Positions 1 through 6,154 of a stretch of 9,968 nucleotides of DNA are shown piece by piece (positions within the stretch are counted from its first letter, which is position 1; every line of letters begins with the position of its first letter). A program made the position numbers and the translations under genes. This stretch comes from Anaerotignum sp. GTDB taxonomy: Bacteria > Bacillota > Clostridia > Lachnospirales > Anaerotignaceae. The stretch lies in the NCBI GenBank assembly GCA_020024255.1, contig JAHHTX010000071.1, positions 1 to 9,968 on the forward strand. Reading direction: 5' to 3'. The notes below the pieces were generated by a model. It saw only the letters and a list, made by a program, of their open reading frames with translations. It did no database searches and was not told the origin of the DNA.

Positions 1-18
1 ATATAAGGGGTAATTTTT

Positions 19-80
19 TTTACAATAAATATTACGGTTTTTTTTATATATAATGTTTATGTTTAAAATGTTTTAGGAGG
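19..80 (+). promoter_or_regulatory. AT-rich leader of the XRE gene with a -10-like box and repeated ATGTTT
   Basis: The first 89 bases are very AT-rich. A perfect TATAAT lies at 49-54. No good -35 sits at 17 bases; TTTACA at 19-24 is too far away (24 bases). Three copies of ATGTTT occur at 53-58, 59-64 and 68-73, between the -10 box and the ribosome binding site AGGAGG (75-80). These repeats could be an operator for the adjacent XRE protein, since such regulators often control themselves, but chance in AT-rich DNA is a real alternative. The -10 call is moderate and the operator idea is speculative. Confidence 0.3.
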
Positions 81-89
81 TTAAACACT

Positions 90-434
90 ATGGAATTTAA
101 AGACAGATTAAAAGAACTCCGCAAGCAGCATAATATGACACAAAAAAAGCTTGCAGAACTTCTTGGCTACGGATACACTGCCATTGCTAACTACGAATCC
201 GGTAGAAATCAGCCTTCCATCAAGGATTTAAAGCGGATTGTCGCTATTTTTAATGTTTCCATGGATTATCTATTGGGTCTGAGCGATGTAGCAAAACCCT
301 ATCTTGCGGAAAGCATAGAGTGGAAAGAAATCTATGACTGCTGCTGTAAAATGGATAAGGAAAACTTCCAATTATTCTCGGAACAGGCACAGTGGTTTGT
401 GGAACGTTCCAGAAAAAAATACCACAGCCTATAA
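90..434 (+). CDS. XRE-family (Cro/CI-type) helix-turn-helix transcriptional regulator
   Basis: This is a 114-residue DNA-binding protein. Residues about 3-62 form an HTH_3/XRE domain: the recognition segment MTQKKLAELLG (16-26), then the typical IANYESGRNQPS (32-43), then LKRIVAIFNVSMDYLLG (47-63), which is the standard tail of the five-helix fold. Residues 64-114 form a short C-terminal part I do not recognise; it has three consecutive cysteines (84-86) and no peptidase or sensor domain. The start is fixed by AGGAGG at 75-80, nine bases before the ATG. The gene is monocistronic: its stop codon lies in the loop of an intrinsic terminator, and the next gene is convergent. Targets are unknown; autoregulation is a reasonable guess. 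The three cysteines might bind a metal or sense redox, but nothing else in the sequence supports that. Confidence 0.9.
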   Translation: MEFKDRLKELRKQHNMTQKKLAELLGYGYTAIANYESGRNQPSIKDLKRIVAIFNVSMDYLLGLSDVAKPYLAESIEWKEIYDCCCKMDKENFQLFSEQAQWFVERSRKKYHSL

Positions 435-447
435 GCTGTGGTATTTT
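413..447. terminator. Bidirectional intrinsic terminator between convergent genes
   Basis: A perfect 10-bp stem, ATACCACAGC (419-428) with GCTGTGGTAT (435-444), closes a six-base loop. An A run lies on the left (413-419) and a T run on the right (444-447), so it can act in both directions. It serves the XRE gene on the plus strand and the DUF3298 gene (stop at 465) on the minus strand, where the T tract is longer. The TAA stop of the XRE gene (432-434) is inside the loop. Confidence 0.88.
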
Positions 448-464
448 CATGGCTGTCTTTTGTT

Positions 465-1163
465 TTATTCGGCTAAGGTGAAGGATACTACACCCATAGA
501 ACCGGGTGCAACTTCATATTCGCCAAATACAATAACGGTTTTGCCATTTTTGTCAATATAGAAGTTTTCTTTACCGGAAAGACCTTTGAAACCATCTCCC
601 ATTTCGTCATCAGCTGTGAAATATGTTTTTGTGTCATCAGCTGCCATTTCTGTTTTCATCTGTTTTAAAATTTCTTTACTTGCTGTATCCAGTTTTTCCT
701 TGCTGCCAAGATAATCTAGCAGAGAAACGGCTTTGCCTGTGGATTTATCAACGGTAAAGATTTTCACACGCTGTTCGCCGCCTGCCTCCAAAACTTCTGT
801 GTTAATGCGAAGGCTCAGGTATTTGGCAGTATCTGTTACCACTTCGTAATCGGAGTGTACACGGTATTGTCCGCCATTTGGATTTTTTGCTACAGCTTTA
901 TCATATTCTGCCACCAAATCATCTATATAACGGAGGATATCCTTGTTTACATCAGAAACCTGTTCCAACTGAGGAATGACAATGTCTGCTTCCTTGTTGT
1001 CTGTTTTCATTTGACGACTTGGCAGTGTCACAACCTTTGCAATACTGCCCACTACGGGAATGGTGTCCATAGCGTTTGCCACTACGGGACTCAAGTTTAC
1101 GGCTGCACCAAATGTAACCAAAACCGCTGCTGTACTGATACCTGCTTTTTTCCAATTTTTCAT
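465..1163 (-). CDS. Membrane-anchored or secreted DUF3298 (RsiV-like C-terminal domain) protein
   Basis: A 232-residue protein. I chose the ATG at 1163 because AAAGGAGCG (1172-1180) sits just upstream; a longer frame runs back to 1364 but would translate the promoter and the preceding terminator. Residues 1-7 are basic, 8-29 are a hydrophobic signal peptide or single membrane anchor, followed by AMDTIPVVGSIAKVVT (31-46), a segment typical of RsiV-like proteins. The C-terminal part (about 140-230) matches DUF3298, with hallmark NFYIDKNGKTVIVF (200-213) and EYEVAPGSMG (215-224). In Bacillus RsiV this outer domain binds lysozyme and controls an ECF sigma factor. Here the cytoplasmic anti-sigma part is missing (about seven residues only) and no sigma gene is adjacent, so it may be an orphan sensor, decoy or lysozyme-binding protein. 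The domain call is good; the function is inferred. It is probably monocistronic. Confidence 0.82.
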   Translation of the reverse strand: MKNWKKAGISTAAVLVTFGAAVNLSPVVANAMDTIPVVGSIAKVVTLPSRQMKTDNKEADIVIPQLEQVSDVNKDILRYIDDLVAEYDKAVAKNPNGGQYRVHSDYEVVTDTAKYLSLRINTEVLEAGGEQRVKIFTVDKSTGKAVSLLDYLGSKEKLDTASKEILKQMKTEMAADDTKTYFTADDEMGDGFKGLSGKENFYIDKNGKTVIVFGEYEVAPGSMGVVSFTLAE

Positions 1164-1247
1164 ATTTATCGCTCCTTTTCTGTTTCCATACGCATTGTCT
1201 TTTTTCTGTATGGGAATACGTTTGTTTCTGTTTGTCTTTCTGTATAT

Positions 1248-1276
1248 TAGATGCAGCAGGAGAACAGAAAGTTGCA
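1248..1276 (-). promoter_or_regulatory. Probable ECF sigma-factor promoter for the DUF3298 gene
   Basis: Read on the minus strand, TGCAAC (1276-1271) is followed after 17 bases by CATCTA (1253-1248). An A/T-rich stretch precedes it. TGCAAC/TGAAAC as -35 with a CGTC-like -10 at 16-17 bases is the usual form of ECF promoters in Bacillota, and the -10 here differs at one base. It lies between the deoD-operon terminator and the DUF3298 start, giving a leader of roughly 75-80 bases. I see no good sigma-A promoter there. The assignment to an ECF factor is inference. Confidence 0.5.
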
Positions 1277-1296
1277 AAAAAGATTTATTTTTTTTC

Positions 1297-1328
1297 AAAA
1301 AAAGGCAGCAGAGAAATTCTCCACCGCC
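1297..1328 (-). terminator. Intrinsic terminator of the deoD operon
   Basis: On the minus strand the stem GGCGGTGGAG (1328-1319) pairs with CTCTGCTGCC (1313-1304) over a five-base loop, with three G-U pairs and seven Watson-Crick pairs, followed by seven T residues (1303-1297). It lies about 40 bases after the stop of the small membrane protein gene and just before the ECF-like promoter, so it separates the two minus-strand units. Confidence 0.8.
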
Positions 1329-1369
1329 TGTACTTCCATGTGATGAAACTGTGATAGGAACCATAAAAC

Positions 1370-1552
1370 TTATGATAACCTTTTCTTTCCGTAAACGCCA
1401 CCAAGTACTGTTCCTAGGGCAATGCCAATGCCATAGAACAAAAGAGGTTTTCGGCTCACAGCACCGCTCACGCCACCGAAGAATGCCCCAAAGGCAGCCC
1501 CCATCCCAACATAATAGGATACTTTCATTTTCTTTTTTTCCTTCTTTTTCAA
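1370..1552 (-). CDS. Small glycine-zipper membrane protein (60 aa), function unknown
   Basis: The start is taken as the TTG at 1552, because an excellent AAAGGAGG ribosome binding site lies seven bases upstream; an in-frame ATG at 1585 has no comparable site. The 60-residue product begins with a lysine-rich stretch (KKKEKKK). It then has two hydrophobic segments rich in small residues and GxxxG spacings (around GMGAAFGAFFGGVSGAV and YGIGIALGTVLGGVYG), separated by SRKPL, and ends in KKRLS. This suggests a two-helix hairpin in the membrane that packs through glycine zippers. It begins 35 bases after deoD with no terminator between, so the two are cotranscribed. I do not recognise a named family. 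Possible roles include a small membrane accessory protein, but nothing in the sequence ties it to nucleoside metabolism. Confidence 0.7.
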   Translation of the reverse strand: MKKKEKKKMKVSYYVGMGAAFGAFFGGVSGAVSRKPLLFYGIGIALGTVLGGVYGKKRLS

Positions 1553-1587
1553 AGAAATTCCTCCTTTCACGGAAATCTTTTCCATAT

Positions 1588-2313
1588 CTATTGGATTTTC
1601 TCCATTTTTACCGCTGTTTCCAATGCAACCTGCATCATTTGTGTAAAGCTGTTCTGTCGTTCCTCGGCAGAGGTACTTTCTTCTGTAACCAAGTGGTCAG
1701 AAACCGTCACCAGAGTCAATGCACGTTTACCTGCATACTGTGCCGTCAAATATAAGCCAATGGACTCCATTTCCACTGCCAATGCACCCATTTTCCCCCA
1801 TTTCAGTGTATTTTCTTTTTTAAAGGCATCATAAAAGGTGTCGGAAGAAAAAAGAGTTCCCACATGAAGAGAAATTCCCAGCTCCTTTGCTGTTTCCACT
1901 GCTGTAGACAACAGGGTGTAGTCTGCAACAGGTGCAATCGTCCCCGGCATTTGATACTGGCTTGCAAAATTGGAATTGGTGTGTACAGCTATTCCTGCCA
2001 CCATATCCCGCAACTGCAAGTCTTCAGAAATGGCACCGGCAGAACCGATGCGAATGATATTTTCCACATCATACATATGATAAAGCTCGTAACTGTAAAT
2101 TCCCATGGAAGGCGCACCCATACCGCTTGCCATAACGGAAACAGGAATACCATGATAGGTTCCCGTATAACCTTGTATGCCTCTCACATCATTGACCAAA
2201 ACAGGTGCATTCAGAAAATTTTCGGCAATGAATTTGGCACGAAGAGGATCTCCCGGCATCAAAACCGTTTTGGCAAATGCACCCTTTTCTGCTGTGTTAT
2301 GCGGTGTAGACAT
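1588..2313 (-). CDS. deoD: Purine-nucleoside phosphorylase, DeoD type
   Basis: Cytoplasmic enzyme that splits purine (deoxy)nucleosides with phosphate to the free base and (deoxy)ribose 1-phosphate in nucleoside salvage. At 241 residues it matches the hexameric bacterial DeoD family (E. coli 239). Visible family features: His5 in STPHN, the phosphate-binding VLMPGDPLRAKFIAE (17-31) with Gly21 and Arg25, Arg44 in NDVRG, Arg88-Ser91 in RIGSAG, the nucleoside-binding EMES (181-184), and the catalytic Asp206 in TVSDH with Arg219 in AEERQ. All key residues are present. The ATG at 2313 follows an AAAGGA site. It leads a two-gene unit with the 60-residue membrane protein and has its own promoter (2355-2363). 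No repressor site such as a DeoR operator could be recognised. High confidence in the enzyme; the substrate range (adenosine, inosine, guanosine) is from family knowledge. Confidence 0.96.
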   Translation of the reverse strand: MSTPHNTAEKGAFAKTVLMPGDPLRAKFIAENFLNAPVLVNDVRGIQGYTGTYHGIPVSVMASGMGAPSMGIYSYELYHMYDVENIIRIGSAGAISEDLQLRDMVAGIAVHTNSNFASQYQMPGTIAPVADYTLLSTAVETAKELGISLHVGTLFSSDTFYDAFKKENTLKWGKMGALAVEMESIGLYLTAQYAGKRALTLVTVSDHLVTEESTSAEERQNSFTQMMQVALETAVKMEKIQ

Positions 2314-2354
2314 TGGACATCATCCTTTCCCTTGATTTTTTCTCTTTTGCTAAC

Positions 2355-2363
2355 AGTATAGCA
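2355..2363 (-). promoter_or_regulatory. Extended -10 promoter of deoD
   Basis: On the minus strand TGCTATACT (2363-2355) is an extended -10 (TGn-TATACT). The position 17 bases upstream holds only a weak TTTTAT as -35, which is tolerated with an extended -10. Transcription would start near 2348, about 35 bases before the deoD ATG. It is divergent from the promoter at 2423-2451, with about 60 bases between them. Confidence 0.55.
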
Positions 2364-2422
2364 GTTTTTTTGTACAAATAAAAGAGCATACAAAAGGAAA
2401 TAAAGGAATTTTCCGAAAAAGG

Positions 2423-2451
2423 TTGACTTTCCCTTTGGGATATGTTATCTA
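2423..2451 (+). promoter_or_regulatory. Sigma-A-type promoter of the lysine riboswitch-transporter unit
   Basis: TTGACT (2423-2428) is a near-consensus -35. Seventeen bases later TATCTA (2446-2451) is a weak -10, but it is extended by TG at 2443-2444. Transcription would begin around 2458, some 40 bases before the aptamer and about 360 bases before the coding start, which fits a long attenuated leader. Confidence 0.6.
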
Positions 2452-2500
2452 TTGTATAGAAGAATATTTTTTTCCTGTTTGGAAAAAAATAGGACAAAAA

Positions 2501-2662
2501 CAGATAGAGGTGCGGTATTTATCAGTAACCCCTTTTTTCAACTGTATGGGCATGAAAGGGACGAAAGGAACTACCGCCGAAATCGGAAATTTCCCATATA
2601 TCTTTTCGATTGGGACGTTGCAGAATATGCAGCGTACTGTCACATTTGTGGAGCGCTATCGA
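2501..2662 (+). promoter_or_regulatory. Lysine riboswitch (L box/LYS element) aptamer
   Basis: Conserved blocks of the lysine aptamer appear in the right order. GATAGAGGTGCGG (2503-2515) is the 5' side of P1 and the first core strand. Next come ATCAGTA (2521-2527), GAAAGGAACTACCGCCGAAA (2563-2582), TTGGGA (2610-2615), the P4 region TTGCAGAATATGCAGC (2618-2633), ACTGTCA (2636-2642), the short P5 hairpin CACATTTGTG (2641-2650), and GGAGCGCTATC (2650-2660), whose CTATC closes P1 with GATAG (2503-2507). The order and spacing match the five-helix junction of this class, which binds L-lysine. It lies between a promoter and a strong terminator upstream of an NhaC-type transporter. With lysine bound the terminator should form, so the gene should be on at low lysine. 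Boundaries are good to a few bases. Confidence 0.93.
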
Positions 2663-2712
2663 ACACTTCGCCTTTTGCCCTTATGGGGCGGTTTTCTATA
2701 CGGAAAAAACGG

Positions 2713-2749
2713 AGTCTTGTGTGCGTACACAAGGCTTTTTCTTTTTTTT
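2713..2749 (+). terminator. Riboswitch-controlled intrinsic terminator (attenuator)
   Basis: AGTCTTGTGT (2713-2722) pairs with ACACAAGGCT (2727-2736), with one G-T pair, over a GCGT loop. A T tract follows (2736-2749, broken by one C). A competing antiterminator is possible: ACTTCG (2665-2670), just after the aptamer, can pair with CGGAGT (2710-2715) and so remove the base of the terminator's left arm. A small GCCC/GGGC hairpin (2677-2689) would lie inside it. The terminator is clear; the antiterminator pairing is a proposal. About 70 bases then separate it from the coding start. Confidence 0.87.
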
Positions 2750-2820
2750 AAAGTGTAAAGTGGCATCTGTTTTTGCTTCATGGATTCATTATTTTTTATC
2801 AATTGAGAGGAGTAAAGGGT

Positions 2821-4452
2821 ATGTTACAAAAGAAGAAAAATCGTTTGTGGTTCCTGCCTGTATTCTTCATGGCTATGCTTTTATTTACCGTAACAGCATT
2901 TGGTGCAGAAGAAGCCGCAGCAGAACACACAAGCAAAATGTATGCAACCTTCTGGTCTTTGGTGCCACCTTTGGTTGCTATCATCCTTGCACTGATTACA
3001 AAGGAAGTGTATTCTTCCTTGTTTGTTGGTATTGTCACCGGTGCATTGTTCTATACAAACTTTAATGTCAAAGATGCGTTTATTGTCATGGTTACCAATG
3101 AAACAGAGGGTGGCGTTATTGCAAAAATCTCCGACCCCAACAACAGTGGAATTTTGATATTCCTTGTTGTTCTGGGCGTTCTGGTTGCCCTCATGAACAA
3201 AGCAGGCGGTTCTGCCGCTTACGGTAAATGGGCAGGCACCAAAATCGGCACAAGACGAGGTGCATTGTTGTCCACATTCCTTTTGGGCGTTTTGGTATTC
3301 GTAGATGACTATTTCAACTGTCTGACTGTAGGAAGCGTAATGCGTCCCGTAACAGACGACCACAATGTTTCCCGTGCAAAGCTCGCATATATTATTGATG
3401 CAACGGCAGCACCAATCTGCATTATTGCTCCCATTTCTTCTTGGGCAGCAGCAGTATCCGGCGTAGTAGAAGGCTATAATGGCTTAGAGCTTTTCATTCG
3501 TGCCATTCCTTACAACTTCTACGCACTGTTGACCATTGTGACCATGATTACCCTGACACTGCTGAATTTCGACTTCGGCCCTATGGCAAAGCATGAAATA
3601 AATGCACAGGAAAACCAAGATTTATTTACTACAGATGCCAGACCATTTGAAAATGCAGAAACCATGGAAGTCACCGGAAAAGGCGGCGTTATCGACTTGG
3701 TACTGCCCGTGATTATCCTGATTATCTGCTGTGTAACGGGCATGGTTTACACAGGTGGTTTCTTTGAGGGTGTACCTTTTGTGGAAGCCTTTGCAAATTG
3801 TACAGCATCTACCGCTCTTGCCCTTGGGTCTGTGGCAGCATTGATTATCACATTCCTTTTGTACATTCCTCGGCGTGTGTTGAAATTCAGAGAATTTATG
3901 GAATGTCTGCCGGAAGGATTCCGTTCCATGGTTCCTGCCATTTTAATTCTGACTTTCGCATGGACACTGAGTGGAATCACAGGACTGCTTGGCGCAAAAG
4001 AATTTGTTGCAGGCATTTTGGCACACAATACCAGTATAAATGTACTGCTGCCTGTTATTGTTTTCTGTATTGCCATATTCCTGGCATTCTCTACAGGGAC
4101 ATCTTGGGGTACTTTCAGTATTCTTCTGCCCATTGTTGTACCCATACTTGACTCCGGCAGCGAAATGATGGTCATTACCGTTGCAGCAACACTGGCAGGC
4201 GCAGTTGCCGGTGACCACTGCTCTCCCATTTCTGATACCACCATTATGGCATCTACAGGGGCACAGTGTGACCATATGAACCACGTTTCCACACAGCTGC
4301 CTTATTCCATTGTTGTTGCAGTGGTATCCGCAATAAACTACATTTTGACAGCATTCATTCAGAATTGGATGATTAACCTGCCTATTGCAATTATTTCCAT
4401 GGTTGGCACGATTTTCGTTATTCGTGCAATTTATAAAAAGAAAACCGTATAA
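2821..4452 (+). CDS. NhaC-superfamily transporter, probable lysine transporter under lysine riboswitch control
   Basis: A polytopic inner-membrane protein of 543 residues. The start is the ATG at 2821, eight bases after GAGAGGAG (2805-2812); an in-frame ATG at 2773 lacks such a site. Residues 11-29 form a signal-like hydrophobic segment ending in AFGAEE, followed by an acidic stretch, then roughly eleven membrane segments. NhaC-family signatures are VDDYFNCLTVGSVMRP (161-176), FSTGTSWGTF (423-432) and GDHCSPISDTT (464-474), the last bearing likely ion/substrate-binding residues. The family exchanges Na+ and H+, and several members carry organic or amino acids. The upstream lysine riboswitch with a terminator predicts expression when lysine is scarce, so uptake of lysine, probably Na+- or H+-driven, is the best reading. 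Simple Na+/H+ antiport or another substrate remains possible. It is monocistronic, ending at a terminator. Confidence 0.9.
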   Translation: MLQKKKNRLWFLPVFFMAMLLFTVTAFGAEEAAAEHTSKMYATFWSLVPPLVAIILALITKEVYSSLFVGIVTGALFYTNFNVKDAFIVMVTNETEGGVIAKISDPNNSGILIFLVVLGVLVALMNKAGGSAAYGKWAGTKIGTRRGALLSTFLLGVLVFVDDYFNCLTVGSVMRPVTDDHNVSRAKLAYIIDATAAPICIIAPISSWAAAVSGVVEGYNGLELFIRAIPYNFYALLTIVTMITLTLLNFDFGPMAKHEINAQENQDLFTTDARPFENAETMEVTGKGGVIDLVLPVIILIICCVTGMVYTGGFFEGVPFVEAFANCTASTALALGSVAALIITFLLYIPRRVLKFREFMECLPEGFRSMVPAILILTFAWTLSGITGLLGAKEFVAGILAHNTSINVLLPVIVFCIAIFLAFSTGTSWGTFSILLPIVVPILDSGSEMMVITVAATLAGAVAGDHCSPISDTTIMASTGAQCDHMNHVSTQLPYSIVVAVVSAINYILTAFIQNWMINLPIAIISMVGTIFVIRAIYKKKTV

Positions 4453-4472
4453 ACAACATAGAAAAAAGCACA

Positions 4473-4514
4473 AAAAAGGGAGTGACACCGCCAAACGGCT
4501 GCCACTCCCTTTTT
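4473..4514. terminator. Bidirectional terminator between the transporter and the pot operon
   Basis: A 12-bp perfect stem, AAAAAGGGAGTG (4473-4484) with CACTCCCTTTTT (4503-4514), encloses an 18-base loop that contains a further CCG/CGG pairing. The A tract on one side and the T tract on the other allow use from both directions. It ends the transporter transcript 20 bases after its stop, and is the only clear terminator for the convergent pot operon, whose last gene stops at 4665. Confidence 0.88.
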
Positions 4515-4640
4515 GTCTGTCTGACAAAACAAAAAGCAAAGGAAAACTTTCGTTTCTTATGCAAATCATCATAAGGTCGCTGAATCCATTCACCAAATCC
4601 ATATTGACGACATCATTTTCTTCTTGTTTTAAACCATATG

Positions 4641-4671
4641 GCAATAAAGAAAGTACATTTTGCTTTATTGC
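4641..4671. repeat. Hairpin at the 3' end of the last pot-operon gene
   Basis: GCAATAAAG (4641-4649) is a perfect inverted repeat of CTTTATTGC (4663-4671) with a 13-base spacer. On the minus strand the stop codon of the 128-residue gene (4667-4665) lies in the stem. No T tract follows, so it is not a convincing terminator; it could stabilise the 3' end of the transcript. The surrounding 4515-4664 holds no gene I can support. Confidence 0.4.
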
Positions 4672-5051
4672 TCCTTTTTGTCTGCAACAGAAAGATATTT
4701 CCCCATACAACAGCTTCCAACCACAGCACGACAGGAGAAAAATACCCATTTTTCTTCCTCGTACATGGCAACCCCTCCTGCTAAAAAGCTGTTGACCTTA
4801 CGTTTGCTTTCCGCAATATTTTCCTTGGGGAAACACTCCATAAATTCCGAAAGACTGCCGGTAAAGCAAAGTTCATTTGGCAGACTGCCCCCACCGGCGA
4901 AAAGCCAGCTTTCCACCTGTCTTGGGGTCAATATATTTCCTGCCTTTCCACCGGCTTTTTGCCACATTTCTTCTGCTTTCTTTTCTCCGCAGCAACAGAC
5001 AAGGATTTTTTTTCCTGCCTGCCGCCAGTCTTTCAATTTTTCCTGTAGCAA
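4665..5051 (-). CDS. Unknown 128-residue protein at the end of the pot operon
   Basis: I do not recognise this protein. The start is taken as TTG at 5051, which has an excellent AAAGGAGG eight bases upstream and falls 14 bases after the potD stop; an earlier in-frame TTG at 5093 lies inside potD and has no good site. The 128-residue product starts with a charged helix (EKLKDWRQAGKK), followed by a hydrophobic strand ILVCCCGEKKAEEMW, then a middle with NILTPRQVESWLFAGGGS, and a C-terminal KWVFFSCRAVVGSCC before a hydrophilic tail (VADKKEQ). It has seven cysteines, several clustered (CCC, CC), and no signal peptide or clear membrane helix. Position and ribosome binding site argue that it is translated with the polyamine transporter. 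Its role is unknown. A second open frame continues past the stop, so a frameshifted longer gene cannot be fully excluded. Confidence 0.65.
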   Translation of the reverse strand: MLQEKLKDWRQAGKKILVCCCGEKKAEEMWQKAGGKAGNILTPRQVESWLFAGGGSLPNELCFTGSLSEFMECFPKENIAESKRKVNSFLAGGVAMYEEEKWVFFSCRAVVGSCCMGKYLSVADKKEQ

Positions 5052-5065
5052 GGTTTGCCCCTCCT

Positions 5066-6154
5066 TTATTTTGCTGCCTTCACTTTTATCCAAAGTTCTG
5101 CCAGTCTTTTTTTCAGTACAGGATTGTCCACAAAAACCTCGTCCTTTTCATAGCCGGAACGGGGCAAATAAGCCTCGTTTTCAGCAAAAATACCACCTTC
5201 GCTTGAAAATTCTTCCAATATCTGTTGATTGGAGGAGGCATAGCCTGTATACTCTGAATTCTCAGCGGAAACCTCATTGTCTAAGATGTAGTTAATAAAT
5301 TCCTGTGCAAGCAGAGGATTTTCTGCGTTTTTCGGCACAACCATAGCATCGCTCCAAAGGTTTGTCCCTTCATTGGGCATAAAGAAACGCATAGATGGAT
5401 TTTCCTCCAAAATGGCAGTTGCATCTCCGCTATAGACAACAGCAATATCTTTTGTCCCTGTCATCATGCCGTCAATAACCTCATCTGTCACATAGACAGG
5501 TTCCATGGTTTCGTTAATTTTTAACAGCCATTCATATGCCGCTTGTATTTCTTCTTCATTATCTGTATTCATGGAATAACCCAGAGCCTTGAATGCCATC
5601 ATAAAAGCATCTCTCTCTGAATCGTAAATGTAAATTTTGCCTTTATATTTGGTGTCATGGAGAATATTGTATCCTTCTTTTTCCACTACAGCCGGATCTA
5701 CATTGTCTGCATTATAAACAATGCCCACACTGCCCCAGAAATAAGGCACAGAATATTTATTTTCAGGATCATAGGGAAGTCCTTTTACCCCTTCTGCCAA
5801 ATTTTCCATATTGGGAATGAGGCTGTGGTCTAATTCTAAAAGCATATCCTGTTTAATCATACGTTCTATTGCATAATCAGAAGGCACAATAACATCATAG
5901 GAGTCCCCTGCCTGCAATTTGGTATACATGGTTTCATTGGAATCATAATACTCCGTAATGACCTTGACACCAAATTCTTTTTCAAAATCGCTTATCACAT
6001 CTTCACCCATGTATTCGCCCCAGTTATAGAGTTTCAGCACATGAGAGCCATACTTTTCATCGGCTGTTGCCATTTCATCTTTCCCTGTGCCGCAGCCGGT
6101 AAGGAGCAGTATACCTGCAAGAGTTGCCGCTCCAAAACGCATTTTCTTTTTCAT
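5066..6154 (-). CDS. potD: Spermidine/putrescine-binding lipoprotein PotD
   Basis: Extracellular substrate receptor of a polyamine ABC importer, anchored by lipid. The 362-residue protein begins with a basic lipoprotein signal and lipobox LLTGC (17-21), with Cys21 as the modified residue. The mature part is a type II periplasmic-binding-protein fold (SBP_bac family). Residues matching the E. coli PotD polyamine site can be picked out: Trp45 and Tyr48 in YNWGEY, Ser92 and Tyr94 in PSDYA, the acidic YDSERD (177-182), Trp267 and Asp269 in LWSDAM, and Tyr305 in YTGYAS. This supports a true polyamine binder. Its ATG overlaps the potC stop by four bases (ATGA) with AAGGAGG upstream inside potC, indicating translational coupling. 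Preference for spermidine or putrescine cannot be decided by eye. Confidence 0.95.
   Translation of the reverse strand: MKKKMRFGAATLAGILLLTGCGTGKDEMATADEKYGSHVLKLYNWGEYMGEDVISDFEKEFGVKVITEYYDSNETMYTKLQAGDSYDVIVPSDYAIERMIKQDMLLELDHSLIPNMENLAEGVKGLPYDPENKYSVPYFWGSVGIVYNADNVDPAVVEKEGYNILHDTKYKGKIYIYDSERDAFMMAFKALGYSMNTDNEEEIQAAYEWLLKINETMEPVYVTDEVIDGMMTGTKDIAVVYSGDATAILEENPSMRFFMPNEGTNLWSDAMVVPKNAENPLLAQEFINYILDNEVSAENSEYTGYASSNQQILEEFSSEGGIFAENEAYLPRSGYEKDEVFVDNPVLKKRLAELWIKVKAAK

Noticed and set aside
1164..1364. N-terminal extension of the DUF3298 protein to 1364
   Set aside because: It would run through a terminator and the ECF-like promoter; the ATG at 1163 has a good ribosome binding site and starts a proper signal segment.
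1060..1755. Plus-strand frame opposite the region from the DUF3298 gene to deoD
   Set aside because: It spans two genes, a terminator and a promoter on the other strand; low-complexity Phe/Cys/Arg-rich product.
2423..2758. Overlapping open frames on both strands between deoD and the transporter
   Set aside because: They overlay the promoter, lysine aptamer and attenuator, have no ribosome binding sites, and their sequence is explained by RNA structure.
3943..4749. Long minus-strand frame opposite the transporter 3' half
   Set aside because: It is antisense to a clearly coding NhaC gene and crosses a strong terminator; the cysteine/histidine/asparagine-rich product is typical of a shadow frame.
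4660..5295. Plus-strand frame opposite the 128-residue gene and potD
   Set aside because: It is antisense to coding sequence, with no ribosome binding site or recognisable domain.
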